A DNA stretch of 64,000 bases from Sialis fuliginosa (Eukaryota > Arthropoda > Insecta > Megaloptera > Sialidae). The stretch is taken from the NCBI GenBank assembly GCA_961205875.1, contig OY540811.1, positions 22,437,248 to 22,501,247 of the forward strand. Direction: 5' to 3'. A program made the translations under genes and the position numbers. The notes under the pieces were generated by a model. The model was not told the DNA's origin, ran no database searches, and saw only the letters and a list, made by a program, of their open reading frames with translations. Shown piece by piece: positions 1-13,530 of this stretch (its first letter is position 1; each line of letters opens with the position of its first letter).

Positions 1-1474
1 TGAACGTTAAGAAAAATACATGTAGAGCTTGTTTCTCAAATGTTTCACTATAATAAATACTTTTAATTTGGCTAAGCTGAGCTCAAAAAAACGATATTTT
101 TTAAGTGATGAATTGTAGTGACTTTTAAAATAATATAAATGAAACAAAATACTTTCACTATTCACAATTTAATATATTTCAATGAACGGTAGATGGTTGT
201 AGGGTTTAAAGTGATTGTTTTATTGTCGCTGAAGTACTTTATGAGACACTTACGCTATTCAAAGAAGTTTAACACTGATTTTCTTTTACCACTGTTTACA
301 ATGCCGGATTTTTTTTTTTATTAGAAACCAATATAAAGACAAAAAAATCATTCATTGATATCATTCATTCTATATATATAATATTTTATATGCTAAATTT
401 GTCTTTTATAATGTCTAGTACAAAAATTTTGAAAAAAATTTGTAATAGGTATAAGTAAAAAGTTTTTTTTATAAATTGAAAAAAATACGCTACCATTTAT
501 GGTAATATGTACGTTATATAGTGGTTATGATGCATTAATGGTTGTTTAGATAAAAATGAGATCAATGATGCAAATATAAATTATTTGATACAATTATTGC
601 GGTACTACAATATACTCGTACGTCAATGGAATATTTATAAAACTGGAAGAACATTCCTTTGACTTCGTAAACTAGAGACAGTACTAAGAATGATGATTTA
701 TTCAAGCTCATGAGGTACATCCATGTTCTTATCGCAATAGAAACAAAACATTGCATTAGCTACAAACACATAATAATTTCATTACGCATAAAAGCAATTA
801 TCTGTTTTACAAGTTCATAATTCCGCACAGTGTTCTTCCTTATCGGCAGTTTTAAATTTTACAACCGACAATTTCTTCGGCTTCATGAACAGAATAAGGT
901 TTTATCGAACAACACAGATGCTGGAGAGATACCTCATGAATACTTTACTGTCTATCCAACTTTACATCCGACAAAAGAACTTTTACGATTATGTTTAATT
1001 TATTTCTCTTTTCAAAATTTTGTTAGACGTCAAGAAGTAAATGTTTTATTTAGTTGCATATATAGAGGTTCATATAATGTGCTAAAATGTTTTTCCCACA
1101 TTTGGTGTTGAAAAATCATATCTATCTGTATTCAGTGGAGCAGAAAAATAACTCATGGGTGTAGGGGAATTTATTGCCGTATAGGAAAAAACAAAACTGC
1201 AACTTTGAACACTTTAAATTCTTTTCTTTCTTTTTGATCGTATATATTACATACGTAGTTTGTAAGCTACCCACTTGTAAGAAATTGCCATTGACGTAAT
1301 AGAAAACAAATTATTGAAAAAAATATTTTAGAAACACCAACGATTTGATACTTTTGAAAGGAGTCAGCAAAGCATTCAAATACTATTCCATAATAGAAAA
1401 AGATGAAATAATGTGAAAATATTTGAAATAATATATGTATAAGGTTTGCCTTATTTAATAATAAATAATTTAAT
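1..1474. other. AT-rich intergenic DNA
   Basis: No coding exon or repeat boundary recognised. The largest open frames, such as 830-1111 on the plus strand, have composition expected of random AT-rich DNA and no recognisable motif. Confidence 0.5.
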
Positions 1475-1674
1475 AATTAATCACGATTAGTTAATCAGTT
1501 GTTTTAAAACCATTATTACGTCAATTCTAAAAAACAATCACGGTTATGATAAATTTTATAAAAGGTAAAAAATTATCATATTAAGTGAATTGTTCATTTA
1601 CAAATTGAGATTGAATTTAGAATTAACATTAATCATGGTTTGAAAACAACTGATTAACTAATTGTGGTTAATTT
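1475..1674. mobile_element. 200-bp MITE-like element with 54-bp imperfect inverted repeats
   Basis: Left arm 1475-1528 (starts AATTAATCACGATTAGTTAA) pairs with right arm 1620-1674 when reverse complemented (starts AATTAACCACAATTAGTTAA). Both continue through ATCAGTTGTTTT and AACCAT to AATTCT. About 90 bp separate the arms. No coding capacity. Element class not determined. Confidence 0.75.
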
Positions 1675-1986
1675 TGCTTTATGCAACCCAAGGTTGATGT
1701 CACTAATAATGCGAGTTTTTTTCTCGAATTTAAGGTAAAAAAATGTAAATGTTAAATGATTCTCTAGCATTCATATGCAACAGAAATTAAAGCTTTTTTA
1801 TATAACTAGTAGATAAAGTTTATTGTGACTATTTTATTCCCAAATTATTCTTTATATTTTCTAATAAAACTTAAAAGGTCTTTAAATTCCAAAAATCCAT
1901 AAAAAATCACAGTGTAATTTAATCAAGGGTAGATACAAAAGGTATGATTAAGATAAACTATAATATCAATAAAATACAATATTTAA

Positions 1987-2448
1987 CCCGCCAGTGGAGG
2001 CGTGAAAAATCCTCACGTTAGTGGAAACGTTGGGTCAAATTGACCCGTTAGACATAAGGAGCACTTCTTAATTACATAATTATTTTATTATTAAGTAAAA
2101 CATGTCGTTAGATCCCCAGTCTAATCAAATAATATACCCTATTTTTTATTTTAATTTTTAAGATTAGTGAATGTATACAAAATAAAAATTATCAAAACTT
2201 AAAATTATCTTAATCAGAACAATAATGACAAAATGTGTCTGCATGGGACAGATTGACCCATCAACAACTTTGAGGAGGACTAACACACCACGTTTCTGTG
2301 ATAAACTCAAACTAATTAATGTCAACTGTTCAACATTGTTCAGTTTGAAGGTAGACTGGCAGATAAGTAAAGAAATAATTTCGTTTTGTTAATAGAGCTC
2401 TTCATAGATGTCATTGGGTCAGATCAACCACATGCCTCCACTGGCGGG
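1987..2448. mobile_element. piggyBac-type non-autonomous element with TTAA target sites
   Basis: 462 bp bounded by TTAA on both sides (1983-1986 and 2449-2452). Terminal inverted repeats begin CCCGCCAGTGGAGGCGTG and end CATGCCTCCACTGGCGGG (one mismatch in 18). A TTAA target and CCC...GGG ends define the piggyBac superfamily. Internal motifs of the type GGGTCA..TTGACCC recur near both ends (2033-2050, 2249-2261, 2414-2431) and may be transposase-binding repeats. No transposase frame. Confidence 0.85.
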
Positions 2449-2452
2449 TTAA

Positions 2453-3881
2453 TAGGAATTATTAAAATTAACACTCTTTCATTAAAAAGAACACCCATCA
2501 AAGGAGTCTCAATTTTTAAAGGAGAGATGTATTTTGTTTCGGCTATCTATATTAAATATATACATTCACTTTTAACAATATAACAAACTTCTGACTCAAT
2601 ACTATTTTATCTATATCGTCTGACCATATTCTTATCAATAGTACTCAAATAAAGATTAAGATTTTTGATAAACTCCCATTATTAAGAAAAACTATTCCAA
2701 TATAAATATTTGTGTTAACAGGTAGGTATATACATGAAAATAAACACATGCAAACATATTAGAAACCACTGCACGTGAACGAACGGTTAATGATATTGAA
2801 TGTTAACAATTTGACAACCACACTTGCGATAGCGTGTATAATCACGCAGTTGCTAAACGATTTAGTATCAATAGAACGTGTGGTTTTACCATAAACTTCT
2901 AATGTTTGTAGCAATACCCCAATCCACTGCTAATGCAAATTACTGTTGGAATCAGTAACATTGTTTATGTACGGCTTTGTCTTTAATTTGTTAATATGTG
3001 TTTATGATTTGCACAAAATAACTAATATTTACGCTCTGCTTAAATCGAAAATTATTGTCGTGCTAAAGCGTGAATATGTGTAATTTTTTATAATAAATTT
3101 TAATGATTAATAGTGTTCAGTTATTTCTAGTTAAAATTTTAGTTTGCACCAAACATGTTAAATTTGTGTATTACAATAATTAGTATATTTATGAATGTAA
3201 AGCATTTCATTAATTAATCAAGTACATTTCTTTTGAAATTAGAAAATCAACTAAACATAAAATTAGTAGTTAAAATAAATTCCATTCTTTTATTGTTGTA
3301 ACAAAAATAACACATTGTTACATTTTTAAACATTACATTTATATTAAAGTACTTGCAATTACCAAAGTAAGACCTTTGTTTAACAAATAAGTATGTCTAA
3401 AATAATTACCACAGGAATAACAATAAAACATGATTAAGCAAAAACTTCTGACTTTAATCTCGTAAATGCCAAACTGAAATATCTAATAAATTACCAATTA
3501 GTTGCTGTACGTGTGCACCTTCAGGGGTTTGGATTAAATATAGAAGGGCCGCACGTTGGGAAGCTTACCTTTTGTCCCTCTAAACACAATCAGTATTTTA
3601 GGGGTGGTATCACTACTCAACTAATTATTTTCAACATAGAAAACGCTCACGTTCTCCATTTTATCAAGATATACAATAATGCATCACATACCTAATTTTC
3701 ACGTAACTTACATCTGAAAACTATTGATTGTTCCTACTTATTTGAGTTTCAATATGTATTTATAATTTTAAAACGTATAATTAAGTAAAAAAATATTTAT
3801 AGATAATAATATTATCTACAAATATTATATTATATTAATTAAAATTTTTATTCTATTACGCACCGTTTCAAAAATAATTTG
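2453..3881. other. AT-rich intergenic DNA
   Basis: No supported gene, RNA or repeat boundary. The small open frames here lack motifs and codon structure. Confidence 0.45.
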
Positions 3882-4502
3882 AACAAGCCTTGGGTTCGAC
3901 CCCTGAGTGCCACACAATCAGCTTCACAATACGGTATGACTATAAATACTTGAATACTGATTACTTATTGCTTCCATATAGTTTATGTGAATACATTTTT
4001 TTAATATTTATATAAAAAAATTTAATGGAATTTGTATTTATTAGTATTTAAAATTCAAATTTTGGGGACTGTTTTCACCCTTGCAATGGCTGTTTAGGCA
4101 CATATAACAAAAAAAATACTGAAATAGATATTTTATTATTTGTATTGTAGAATATTTATGGTAAGTTTCAGGTAAATCCGACCAAAAAAAACCTTTACAC
4201 CCGAAGGGGTTGAATTTCGAAAAATTCTTTCTTCCAAATCATATTCATGTCAAGACGCTTCGATTGGCACTCCAACGAAATCAATACCTTTTTTTATTTG
4301 CGAGATTTTGTTTACGAAAAAAAAATAACACGTACGTACATACGTACGTACGCACTTACATACACATAAACAGCCACATATACATCTTTCTGAAAATAGT
4401 GTAAATATACTATAGTGACCTAGAAACACACAAATATGTTGAAATTTTTTATTTTGATTTTCGAACCGATTATAATAACTTCCTAATGGGAAGTTAAATA
4501 AA
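3882..4502 (+). repeat. SINE-like dispersed repeat, copy A
   Basis: Shares its whole length, in inverted orientation, with 6387-7130; a tail fragment recurs at 57531-57650. It begins AACAAGCC, contains a Pol III B-box-like GGTTCGACC at 3893-3901, passes CATATAGTTTATGTG and CTGTTTAGGCAC, and ends in the tail TTCCCATTAGGAAG (compare TTCCCAACAGAAAG in the other copies). The common start boundary and B-box suggest a tRNA-derived retroposon, but no A-box is visible. Confidence 0.7.
4331..4382. repeat. ACGT/CATA microsatellite within repeat copy A
   Basis: A run of degenerate ACGTACGTACAT units grading into ACATACACATA. The equivalent place in copy B (about 6512-6530) is a GT-rich run, so this is a hypervariable segment of the repeat. 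Confidence 0.7.
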
Positions 4503-6386
4503 TAAGAGGAAACATCCATTTTCCGGATTGGAAATATTCTTCAGAAATTACATTTTGTTTGTAAGTTTCTCCATTTTGGTTGTAGAGCGTCACAGACATA
4601 CAGACGTTATTGAGTTAATGGTCGTACTCGATCCAGGGACCCTAAAAAAGTGTAATTTCATTTTAATCCCAGTTTCGACAATTTTCAAAACCACTATACT
4701 TTATTATATAATACATTTATTTCATGTTTGTATAAAAATAATGGTGATGTGAAATATATGTTGGTATACTATTAATTATAATGTTTAGTCTACAAGCTAC
4801 ATTATTGATAAACCACCAGTCAGCCAATTAGTACTAGTTTTCTAACATATGTATATATTTTTATCAGTCTGTATTGTATATAAAGCCAATACATAAATTC
4901 AATGGCATAGCTAGAGATTGGTCAAACCGACTCCCGTCGGTGCGGTGGCGCAAGATCCAGGGGCGTAGGAGCTAAATGGGGTAAAAGAAGTTTATGAGGA
5001 TTAAAAAATGACATGAAGGCTAAAAAAAGGTCTTCACAAAGTCCAAGAGAGCGCTAAAGTCAGTTTAAGAAGGCGTCAAAACTGGCATGATAACAAAAAA
5101 AAATGTTTTCAATATTAGCAAGGGGACGCCAATATATTAACATTGATTTACGATCTTTCATTGGGTATGCCATATATAATTTTGACTAAAAATTTAAAAA
5201 ATATTTTTTTACATCTATCACATGAAAGCGAGTGAGAGCCTTCACTCCCCTCTTTCAAGGGGTGAATAAACAGCGAACATGCGAAACTATCCGTTTCATA
5301 GACTAATGGTTATTACTTGAGAAGATGGCGAATAGCCTGAAGATGTACATTGAAATTATAAATAATGAGAGAGACCAAATTTGGTTATTTTTGATATGTT
5401 ATTTTTATTACTACAATAAGATCCATATTTAATTTCGTCTTCAAAGCTGCGGTCGCGGAAGTAGTGAATTTTTAAGTAGAGTAATGTAAAAGTCAATTTA
5501 AAAAATATATATTATTACGTCTAAACCGGACATCAGATGGGGCTAATATTTTAGATATGAATAAACATCCCCAGAAAAGTGTTAAACATTCAAAAATATT
5601 CAGGGCATTCCGTTTAAAAAATTACATTAAGCGTGCCACACTTTTTTTGTAGCACACTGTAAATTTAAAAATAATTTCTATATGTATGTGCATTTACCCA
5701 CAGTTTACATCTGCACTAGAAAGATTTTTTTTATCTGTTATGGTCTACGAGCTATCGAACTTCCATACACTATTGCCCCACGCTGTATATAAATCTATAA
5801 TTAATAATTGGTAATATCCATTTATTTGTATCAAAGATGCATACTTGTATACGCGCTTTAAGGTCAAAAAATGATAGATACAAGTTAGTCTGAAATAAGT
5901 AGGTATAAAACAAAAGCAAACATTTCGAATCGATAAAAAGCAACAAAATGTAGTTTATCGCGTTACTTTACTTTACGCTATCCGCTAAAAACGCGCCTTT
6001 AGTTGTGCATGTTCCGTGTTAACACTTAAATAAACTGGCATGTTCTAATTAGCAGTCACGTGATCGCCTCAATCAAAATACAGACAACTAGTTATTGTTT
6101 TCGCTAACGAAATGTTTGAATACTTTCCCACATGAAGATTAACTGTTTCACTGTAAATTGGATAATAGAAAATATATTGATTGTGAAGTAAAAAAAAGTT
6201 CTGACTAGTTTATTTTGTTATACCTGTACCTACATTTCGATATTTCCGTAATATAAAATACATGTTATTATGTTATTATTGTTATTATAACCATGAGTTT
6301 TATTATATAAACAATAATGTATTGAATGCATCAAATTCTATAAAGATATAGTCCGGCCAATTTAAAAAAAATGAAACTAACATTCA
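4503..6386. other. Intergenic DNA with degraded repeat-like patches
   Basis: A GC-richer patch at 4915-5130 resembles an old transposon remnant but no boundary could be set. Nothing else supported. Confidence 0.35.
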
Positions 6387-7130
6387 TTTTTATTAACTTC
6401 CCAACAGAAAGTTATTGTAATCGGTCCTAAAATCGAAATCAAAAATTTCAACAAATTTTTAAGTTTCAAAGTCACTATAGTATATTTACACTATTTTCAA
6501 AAAGATGTTCCGTGTGTGTGTACGTGCATGTCATTTTTCCCTGCACGAAATCTTGCAAATAAAAAATGCTATTGACTTCGTTAGTATGCCAATCGAAGCG
6601 TCTTGATATAAATTTGATTTGAAAGAAATGATTTTTCGAAATTCAAGCCCTACAGAGGTAAAAGGGGGTGTAAGAGCTTGTGTGGGTAAAAAAATTTTTT
6701 TTCTAAAATTTTCTTGAAACTTAGCATAAATATTCTATAATTCAAATAATGAAACACGTATTTCAGTATTTTTTATACGTGCCTAAACAGCTATTGAAGG
6801 GGTGAAAACCACCCTCAAACTTTGATTTTTAAATACTAATAAATACGTTTACTAATTCGTGTTGCCTTGGAAATGAACACAATTAAATTCGAATTGTCAA
6901 ATTATTTATTCTTAAAATGTGTAATTATTGACATTAGGATATTAGAAAACTAATATTCATAATCGAAAGGTGAATTTTATTTCTGACAAATTCCATTAAA
7001 ATGTTTCATATACATATGTATTAAATAATTATTCACATAAACTATATGGCAACGATAAATAATCTGTATTCAAATTATACCATGTTGGGATGGTTGTGTG
7101 GACCTAAAGGATCGCACCCTACGGCTTGTT
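6387..7130 (-). repeat. SINE-like dispersed repeat, copy B (inverted relative to copy A)
   Basis: Homologous to 3882-4502 in opposite orientation: tail TTCCCAACAGAAAGTTATTG at 6399, CAATCGAAGCGTCTTGATAT, GTGCCTAAACAGCTATTG, CATAAACTATATGG, and head ending GGCTTGTT at 7130. It has roughly 120 extra bases near 6860-6990. The copies have diverged widely and are clearly old. Confidence 0.7.
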
Positions 7131-10100
7131 ATTTTAACGATGGAAAATGAAGCTCATAATAAAATAATAAAAATATATCATGTAAAAAAAGGCAGAATTT
7201 GGACTTGTACTGTTATCGCCGATTCAATTATATTATACAAGGGGATCATTTTAATCTCCCCAGGTTGATTTTCAAAAACAAAATGTTTCGAATCAAAGTT
7301 GAAGTGTTCAATTATTTTTGGTGAAGGCTTAAAGGTCATTATCGTTTTTTAACGAAAGCCTAATATATTAATTGAACATTTTTTTTTTCAACGTCAATTT
7401 TCCAAGAATTTTAACAAAATGTTTCGAGGTTTTTTAACTTTCAAAAAATTTTTACTCAAAAACAAACACAGTATAGAAAACAATTATTTGGTAACCAAAT
7501 TTAACTTGAAATTATTAAATTAAATTAATGCGTCTAAAAAAACTCAATTCCATATTTCAAATACGTATCATTTAATCTTCTTAACACAAATATATTTCAC
7601 AAAATATCTACTAAAACGTCATTGTGATAATAAAATCCCTATTAATGTACATAAACCTACAATATTACCAACGACAGAAAAACGTTTCCTGTTATAGATA
7701 TGACAAAGATACAAATACCATTCTAATTAAATATTTTTGCATTTATGAAAAGGATTATACTTATAAAATTTAGAACGTTACATTTCATTAAATTGTTTTA
7801 ATCACATTCTATCTAGCTATCAGTCACCACACAAACGTTCTACATACCTACTTTTGGATTAGAAGCCTGGTTTATATGCACAGGTATACGAAGTGTAATC
7901 CTTTCATGGACGTATCATTACTTTTCTCCCAGCATTACAATTTCATGATGATATTTTATAAATATATAATGACATTGCTGGCTATAGCAGTCTGACAGCA
8001 AATATAGAAGCTACCTATTCGTAAATTTATTTTGAAAACCAGAGCGGTATTATTATGATGTACTTTTCTAGTATCGTGGAAAATAAATAAATTTGGTTTT
8101 TATTAATTCAGTAAACTAAATTCTATGCAATTTGTAAAAATATAAAACGTACTTTTTAAATCTATAGGTAATAAATAATACATTGCTAATACAGTTACCT
8201 TATCAGATCTACTAAAAAATGTACGTAAGTACAAGTACAACTTCTTTATACAAAAAATAGGTACTTAATAATACAAACACACTATAATTATACATAAATG
8301 CAATTACAATTACATTTGTATTTAATTACAAATACAAATACCCATCAAAAGTATGTATAATCACAACTCTGCACGGCTTTTTAGATTTTCAAAATAAGTA
8401 CATCCATGAAAGTAAAAACTATAAAGTTTTCATAAAATCCTAGATTACTAACTCATCAATGTCCAGTCCTGGACCTAGGAATATGATATTTTGGGAGTGT
8501 CTTCATTTTATGACGTATGCCCCCATTAATTGTAAGAAGGAACTTTCCAAAACTCATGAAGGAAAAAGGGTATTAAATTTTTCTTTATTTAAAATATTTA
8601 TTTGTGTAACTGCTTCTATTATAAAGGTGAGTTTCAGGCCAATATATTCTTCTATTAAAATAAAAATACATGTGTATCGCGGTATCTCGAAGTTCAAATG
8701 AATATGTATTCATTAACTCACTGACTCATCAACGTACAGCCCAAAGCACTGAAACTTTTTGCATGTCTTCCTTTATAAAATATAACCAAAGAAGAGGTAA
8801 ACAATTGTTCCAGAATAACAACACAAATTGTATTAGATTTTATAAATTATAAAAATATTCATAAAAACTAATACTAATTTAAAGTGTTTGTTGGAAACTT
8901 GTTTTCAAATGTAGAGCCGCCTGCCGAAGTGGTCGACCAGTTTTTATTCAAATACGCTTATCACAAACTTAGTACCACCAAACCATGACAGATATTTTTA
9001 AACTCATTTGGTAGATAAAAAAGTACTCTTCATTTATAGTACCTACTCATATATATTTCTGCGATTAAAATTATTATGTAATCTATGGACGTATATTTGT
9101 GTTCTTATTTAAAATGATATATGTTCACTATATAAGTTCCGCTCTAGAAAAAGATAACCGATGATGTTTGTCTTAATATTTTTGAATCTGTGGTAAGCGA
9201 TTCTGACCTTTACCCTGACAGACGACTTATAAAGCACATAGTACATACCTATTAATTTTTAAAAAGAATTCAATATTTCATTTGCATATTTCAGTAAAAA
9301 AAAACAATTTTGTGCTTCTCGTTTTAGTTTGAGTATAAAACATCACTCAACTGTGGTCTATGTACCAGGTATCTATCACCTAATACACTAATTGATAAAG
9401 TGACAATGCATGTTAACAGGAGTAGCATTCAAGACAATTCTGTGAGAAATCTTATCCCTTATACAATTAAATCAGTTCAATTATCTGAGTCTAATGTACT
9501 AGTGACATTGATCTGAAAGCATTGGGGATTAATAAGAGATGCTACTTATCAATTGATTTTTAATCCACATATTCATTTTTCCCGTTTTTAGTTCAATCAC
9601 ACTAAAAATTTTTCACTGTGTGAGACTCGAATTCACTCTCGGCAGTTCTGACATAATGTAATTATAATAAATATAAAATAATTATATTTGTTAGTAGTTA
9701 TATGTTATATATATAATAAGATGGTATTATATTAAACGTACTGTTTTCACGTTGGTAACAATTCCGAAACAGCCGATCATATTTAAGCCAGTAAGAAAAT
9801 TTGAATATATAAATACAAATAGAAGCTAATTTTTAAGTGGATTTGTGTAATTGGTCCAAATACAAAACCAGATCTTTAAAACCTAAATAACACAATATGT
9901 ATGAATTAAAATACCCAACAAATTAATAATTTTTAATAGGTATTGAGTAAGTGTAACGTTATGAGGTAATTATTTTTTTCGTTGATAATGTATTATACTT
10001 TTAATGAAATCAATAAAATTATGCACATAAAGAAAAAGAACATAATAGGTATTTGACAATCTGTTATAACTTTGTTATATATTGTCATTTAGATAAATGT

Positions 10101-10847
10101 AGATTATAAAAGAAAAAAGAAAACAAACTTATTAACCAACTTTATATCTATTGTAATAAAAAAATCAATTTATATTTGAACGTCTTGTTCAACGCGGTAC
10201 TGAATATGACAAGTTGTTCGAACACAAAACATTTTATGCATTAATCTAAGAATAACGAGACGAATTTACATTGGAGATGAAGTCGCAATGAATACAAAAT
10301 TTTCATGTAATCAGAAAAGAGATATAATAGGTACTTGGTAATAGCCACTCGATCCTGTTCAAATATTTAAACAAGGACGGAGGGACTGTGTTTTACGTAT
10401 ATATCACGAGTGGTCGTTTCTAAATAATAGGGGTGAATTAATTTTAGATACAAGTAAACTGAATTTCAGTTAGAAAATGTTGACTTTATTATCTTGTTAT
10501 TATAAATGAGTTGTTGGTATTATTCATTAGCATGATGAATATTGGATGAGAGTTTTTTTGTATACATATAGTACCTAGTCTGTTCTTACTTTTGTTAAAA
10601 CGTAATCAGAAAAAAGAATAAGCTTATAAGATATGCATTTAAAAAACTGTTAGCAATTTACATATAAAACCGCGAATAATATTTACAACACGAAGGAAGT
10701 TATTTTTTGTTGGTCGTGCAATGTTTACAATTGTGTGAACTTTTACAATGTAGCATCTCATCTCGTTAAGCGTTAATATAATTCTCTGTATATTCATACA
10801 CACGGGTACATGGGACCTTTTTCCTTTCGAATCCTTACATTGAAATA
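7131..10847. other. AT-rich intergenic DNA
   Basis: Contains two related short patches with ACTCATCAA near 8450-8475 and 8715-8765, possibly relics of one repeat. No supported gene. Confidence 0.35.
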
Positions 10848-10980
10848 CAGAACATCTCTTTGTCGTTCCACTGGCCAACTTACAGCATACCCACTTTTCG
10901 GCTTTTATTCTCTTTGAAGATATTTCACGCTGAGCTCCCGTTACCTCCAACCGCCTCCTGCCCTTCTTGGTTGGCTCCAT
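10848..10980 (-). CDS. Weak candidate first coding exon, unknown product
   Basis: From ATG at 10978-10980 an open frame of unusually high GC reads MEPTKKGRRRLEVTGAQREI then KRIKAEKWVCCKLASGTTK, reaching a plausible donor CAAT|GTAAGG at about 10848. The basic KKGRRR cluster is NLS-like. After that point the open frame becomes AT-rich and random-looking, which fits an exon boundary. No family recognised and no partner exon found; it may equally be a transposon relic. Confidence 0.25.
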
Positions 10981-11051
10981 GCACGTTCCTGCTTCGTAAA
11001 AATATGACAGCCATCAGAAAGCTAGCTATACCGCAGTACAACGGTGTATAG

Positions 11052-13530
11052 GTACACTTTTATGAATTATTTATGTTCTTCCCAGCTATATGGATTGTTG
11101 CATCTTTCTTTGTATATTTCTGTGTTATTTATATTTGACTCTCGCGCGACCTAACCGCTGGTTTGAGGTGAATATTATGTTTAATGATCCCACCAGGACG
11201 GAAAGTACTTAACCACGAAATGTCGGGAATTTTACATGTTTTCTATCAAAAATAATTATTCTCAAGGGAATGCTTTAACTGTTTAAAATTTGTTAAATGT
11301 TAAAAATAAACGATTCGATATGTAAAGATATAATCTTAACGCCATAGTTACTGAGGTGACGTAGAGACGAGGGCGTCTCGTCTTATCTCGGTTTTTGTAA
11401 CTGAAATTTCGACTCGATTTTAAATTTTTAAGTGACGATCTCGTATCGATTTTTTTAAAATATTTTTCCATTTATTATTTTGTAACAAACCAAGAAATTT
11501 TTAAACATAGCAATTATTTAATTATTAATTTAAATGTTAATAGGTACTAAATAGAAACTTTTTAGGAAGTAACGATAATCCTTTAAAGCCAAGATACATT
11601 TATATATAAATCTTTTTAATTTTTACCATCTCAATCTCATCAAGCGGTATTTTCTCGGTCTTGCTTCGTCAGAATTCAGCAAATTTCGTTTCCATGTCCA
11701 TTTAATTTCGAAACCGAAACATGCATCGTCTCTGCACAAAGTCCTACTTGTCATTATAAGTGTCAGTACACATTTTTACAATCTGCATTCTATCAAGTAA
11801 TCAATCTTGATTCATATGAAATATTTTTATTTTACCTATTATTAATTACATAAACTGGATTATTTATTAATAGCGAGTGATTCGCGTGCGCTCGGCAGGC
11901 ACTTGGTCCTCGGTCGTTGTCTTTTTTGATCGTTAATTATTTATTTAGTTTTCAAAATTAGCTTTTAAATTTAAATTGAACAAAAATTATTTGTACTTTT
12001 TGTTTTGATTTGTTTTTGTTAAGTAATTAAATCGATTTGTTATTATTTAACTCAACTATATTTTTCAAAAATCCTAAACAATAATTCCGTAGTCCACGCG
12101 AGCGAAGCCGCGGGCACAGCTAGTGTGATATATTTTTAAATAATTGTTCGTTAAGATCCAATAATCTGTAAATAATATAATTCAAGTTGTAGCCTAGAGA
12201 TATCAACCGAAATATAGAATTTCTTGAAGAACCCAAATAGTTCTCAATGTTGTTAAATCAAGGGTTTGCTACAAGAGGAGTGGAAAAGTTCAAGAGGCTG
12301 TGCGCTTGATCCCCTTGTTAATTTTTGACTAATTATGTATACCCTTTGTTAGAGGAATTTATTAAAGCATATCGCTGTTAAACTCTGTTTTTGGCAATAT
12401 ATCAGTTTTAGATTAATTAGACATATCCTGGTTTGTTCAACCAGTGCTTCTAAAAAAAGTTTGTGTTCCGTACCGAAATCGGAAAAAGGAACTTTTATGA
12501 GTTTTGGCATAATTATGGTAGATGGTGGACCAACAATGGGCAGACAAAAAACCGTTTTGATACTGTTGTAACTTCGTACCTTTACTAGGTTAAGGTATGT
12601 AAAATTCCGTAATTTACATAGATTCAATGTTAGTAGTATATTTTTCTATAAGATACTTATTGTTAGATACAGATAAATATTTTTTTAAGTTTTGGTTGAA
12701 ATTCATGAAAAATTGACGATTTTTTTTATACATTTGTTCAATGTGTAATTAATTCAGTTATTTTTACAATTCAGTACGTTAATAAGAACATACTGAAAAA
12801 TCAATTTAAAGAAAGCAATCGAATCGATGTTAGGGGGTACAGGTAGATTAAATGATATAACCCTTAACCTCTACAGCGGGCGTGGATTGTTTTTTAGCGT
12901 ATAATGGTAGATTAAATTTATAATAAGTTAAAACTTTACTTACAGTTTGTCCTGCTTGGTAGTTCCTGGACTGCATCCAGTGAACTGTATTTATGGTTAG
13001 GAGAAAAAGGGGGATGATGGAAATACAGTTTCACTTTAACAATACACAAAACACATAACATAAAACAAAAAGATAACTTAAATGTATTCACTTTTAATTG
13101 TGATAGTAAATAAGACTTATATCACAGAGGTGTGATAAAACAAAAAATATATTCTAATTTTAATGTACAAAGGGTGCAAACTATGCGGATAGTTAATTTA
13201 TAATAAGGGCATTAGCAAACGCTACTTAATGCTGCCTTTTCAATACTGTTTTGATTTAAATCTATTGCACGAAAACCAACATGTTTGCTCATAACAAGAA
13301 ATAACATGTAAAACTACAAATTAAAATTATGTAATTCTAAACTTTATTTGGCAATGGCGCCACCAGATGTACTTATAGAAATTATAACTTTGTATAAAAT
13401 ATTTTACATCTATTTTTGATGTAAGTATAAAGTATTTTTCAAGACATTAAAGAAAAATGGAAAAATCACTTAAAAAACACTAATTTTCTGAAATATTTTT
13501 AATATAATTCAAGAAAATTTTTGGTGTTAT
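11052..13530. other. Intergenic DNA with repeat remnants
   Basis: Around 11340-11700 there are several TCTCG-rich stretches, including a local palindrome at about 11365-11385. A transposon-like patch containing TTCCGTACCGAAATCGG lies at about 12466. No supported gene; the open frame at 12349-12627 on the minus strand overlaps this repeat-like patch. Confidence 0.35.
12092..12124 (-). repeat. Short remnant of a common insect retroelement end
   Basis: Read on the minus strand it is ACTAGCTGTGCCCGCGGCTT followed by CGCTCGCGTGGAC, the start of a repeat end very common in insect genomes. Related copies with the same start or body lie at 41348-41610 and 51711-51891. Confidence 0.55.

Noticed and set aside
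3881-3915. tRNA-like B-box GGTTCGACC
   Set aside because: No A-box, no foldable cloverleaf, and the motif lies inside a dispersed repeat; treated as a SINE-like head rather than a tRNA gene.
9605-9660. Possible tRNA/SINE B-box on the minus strand near GAATTCGAGTCTC
   Set aside because: No A-box or acceptor stem; no second copy seen in the window.
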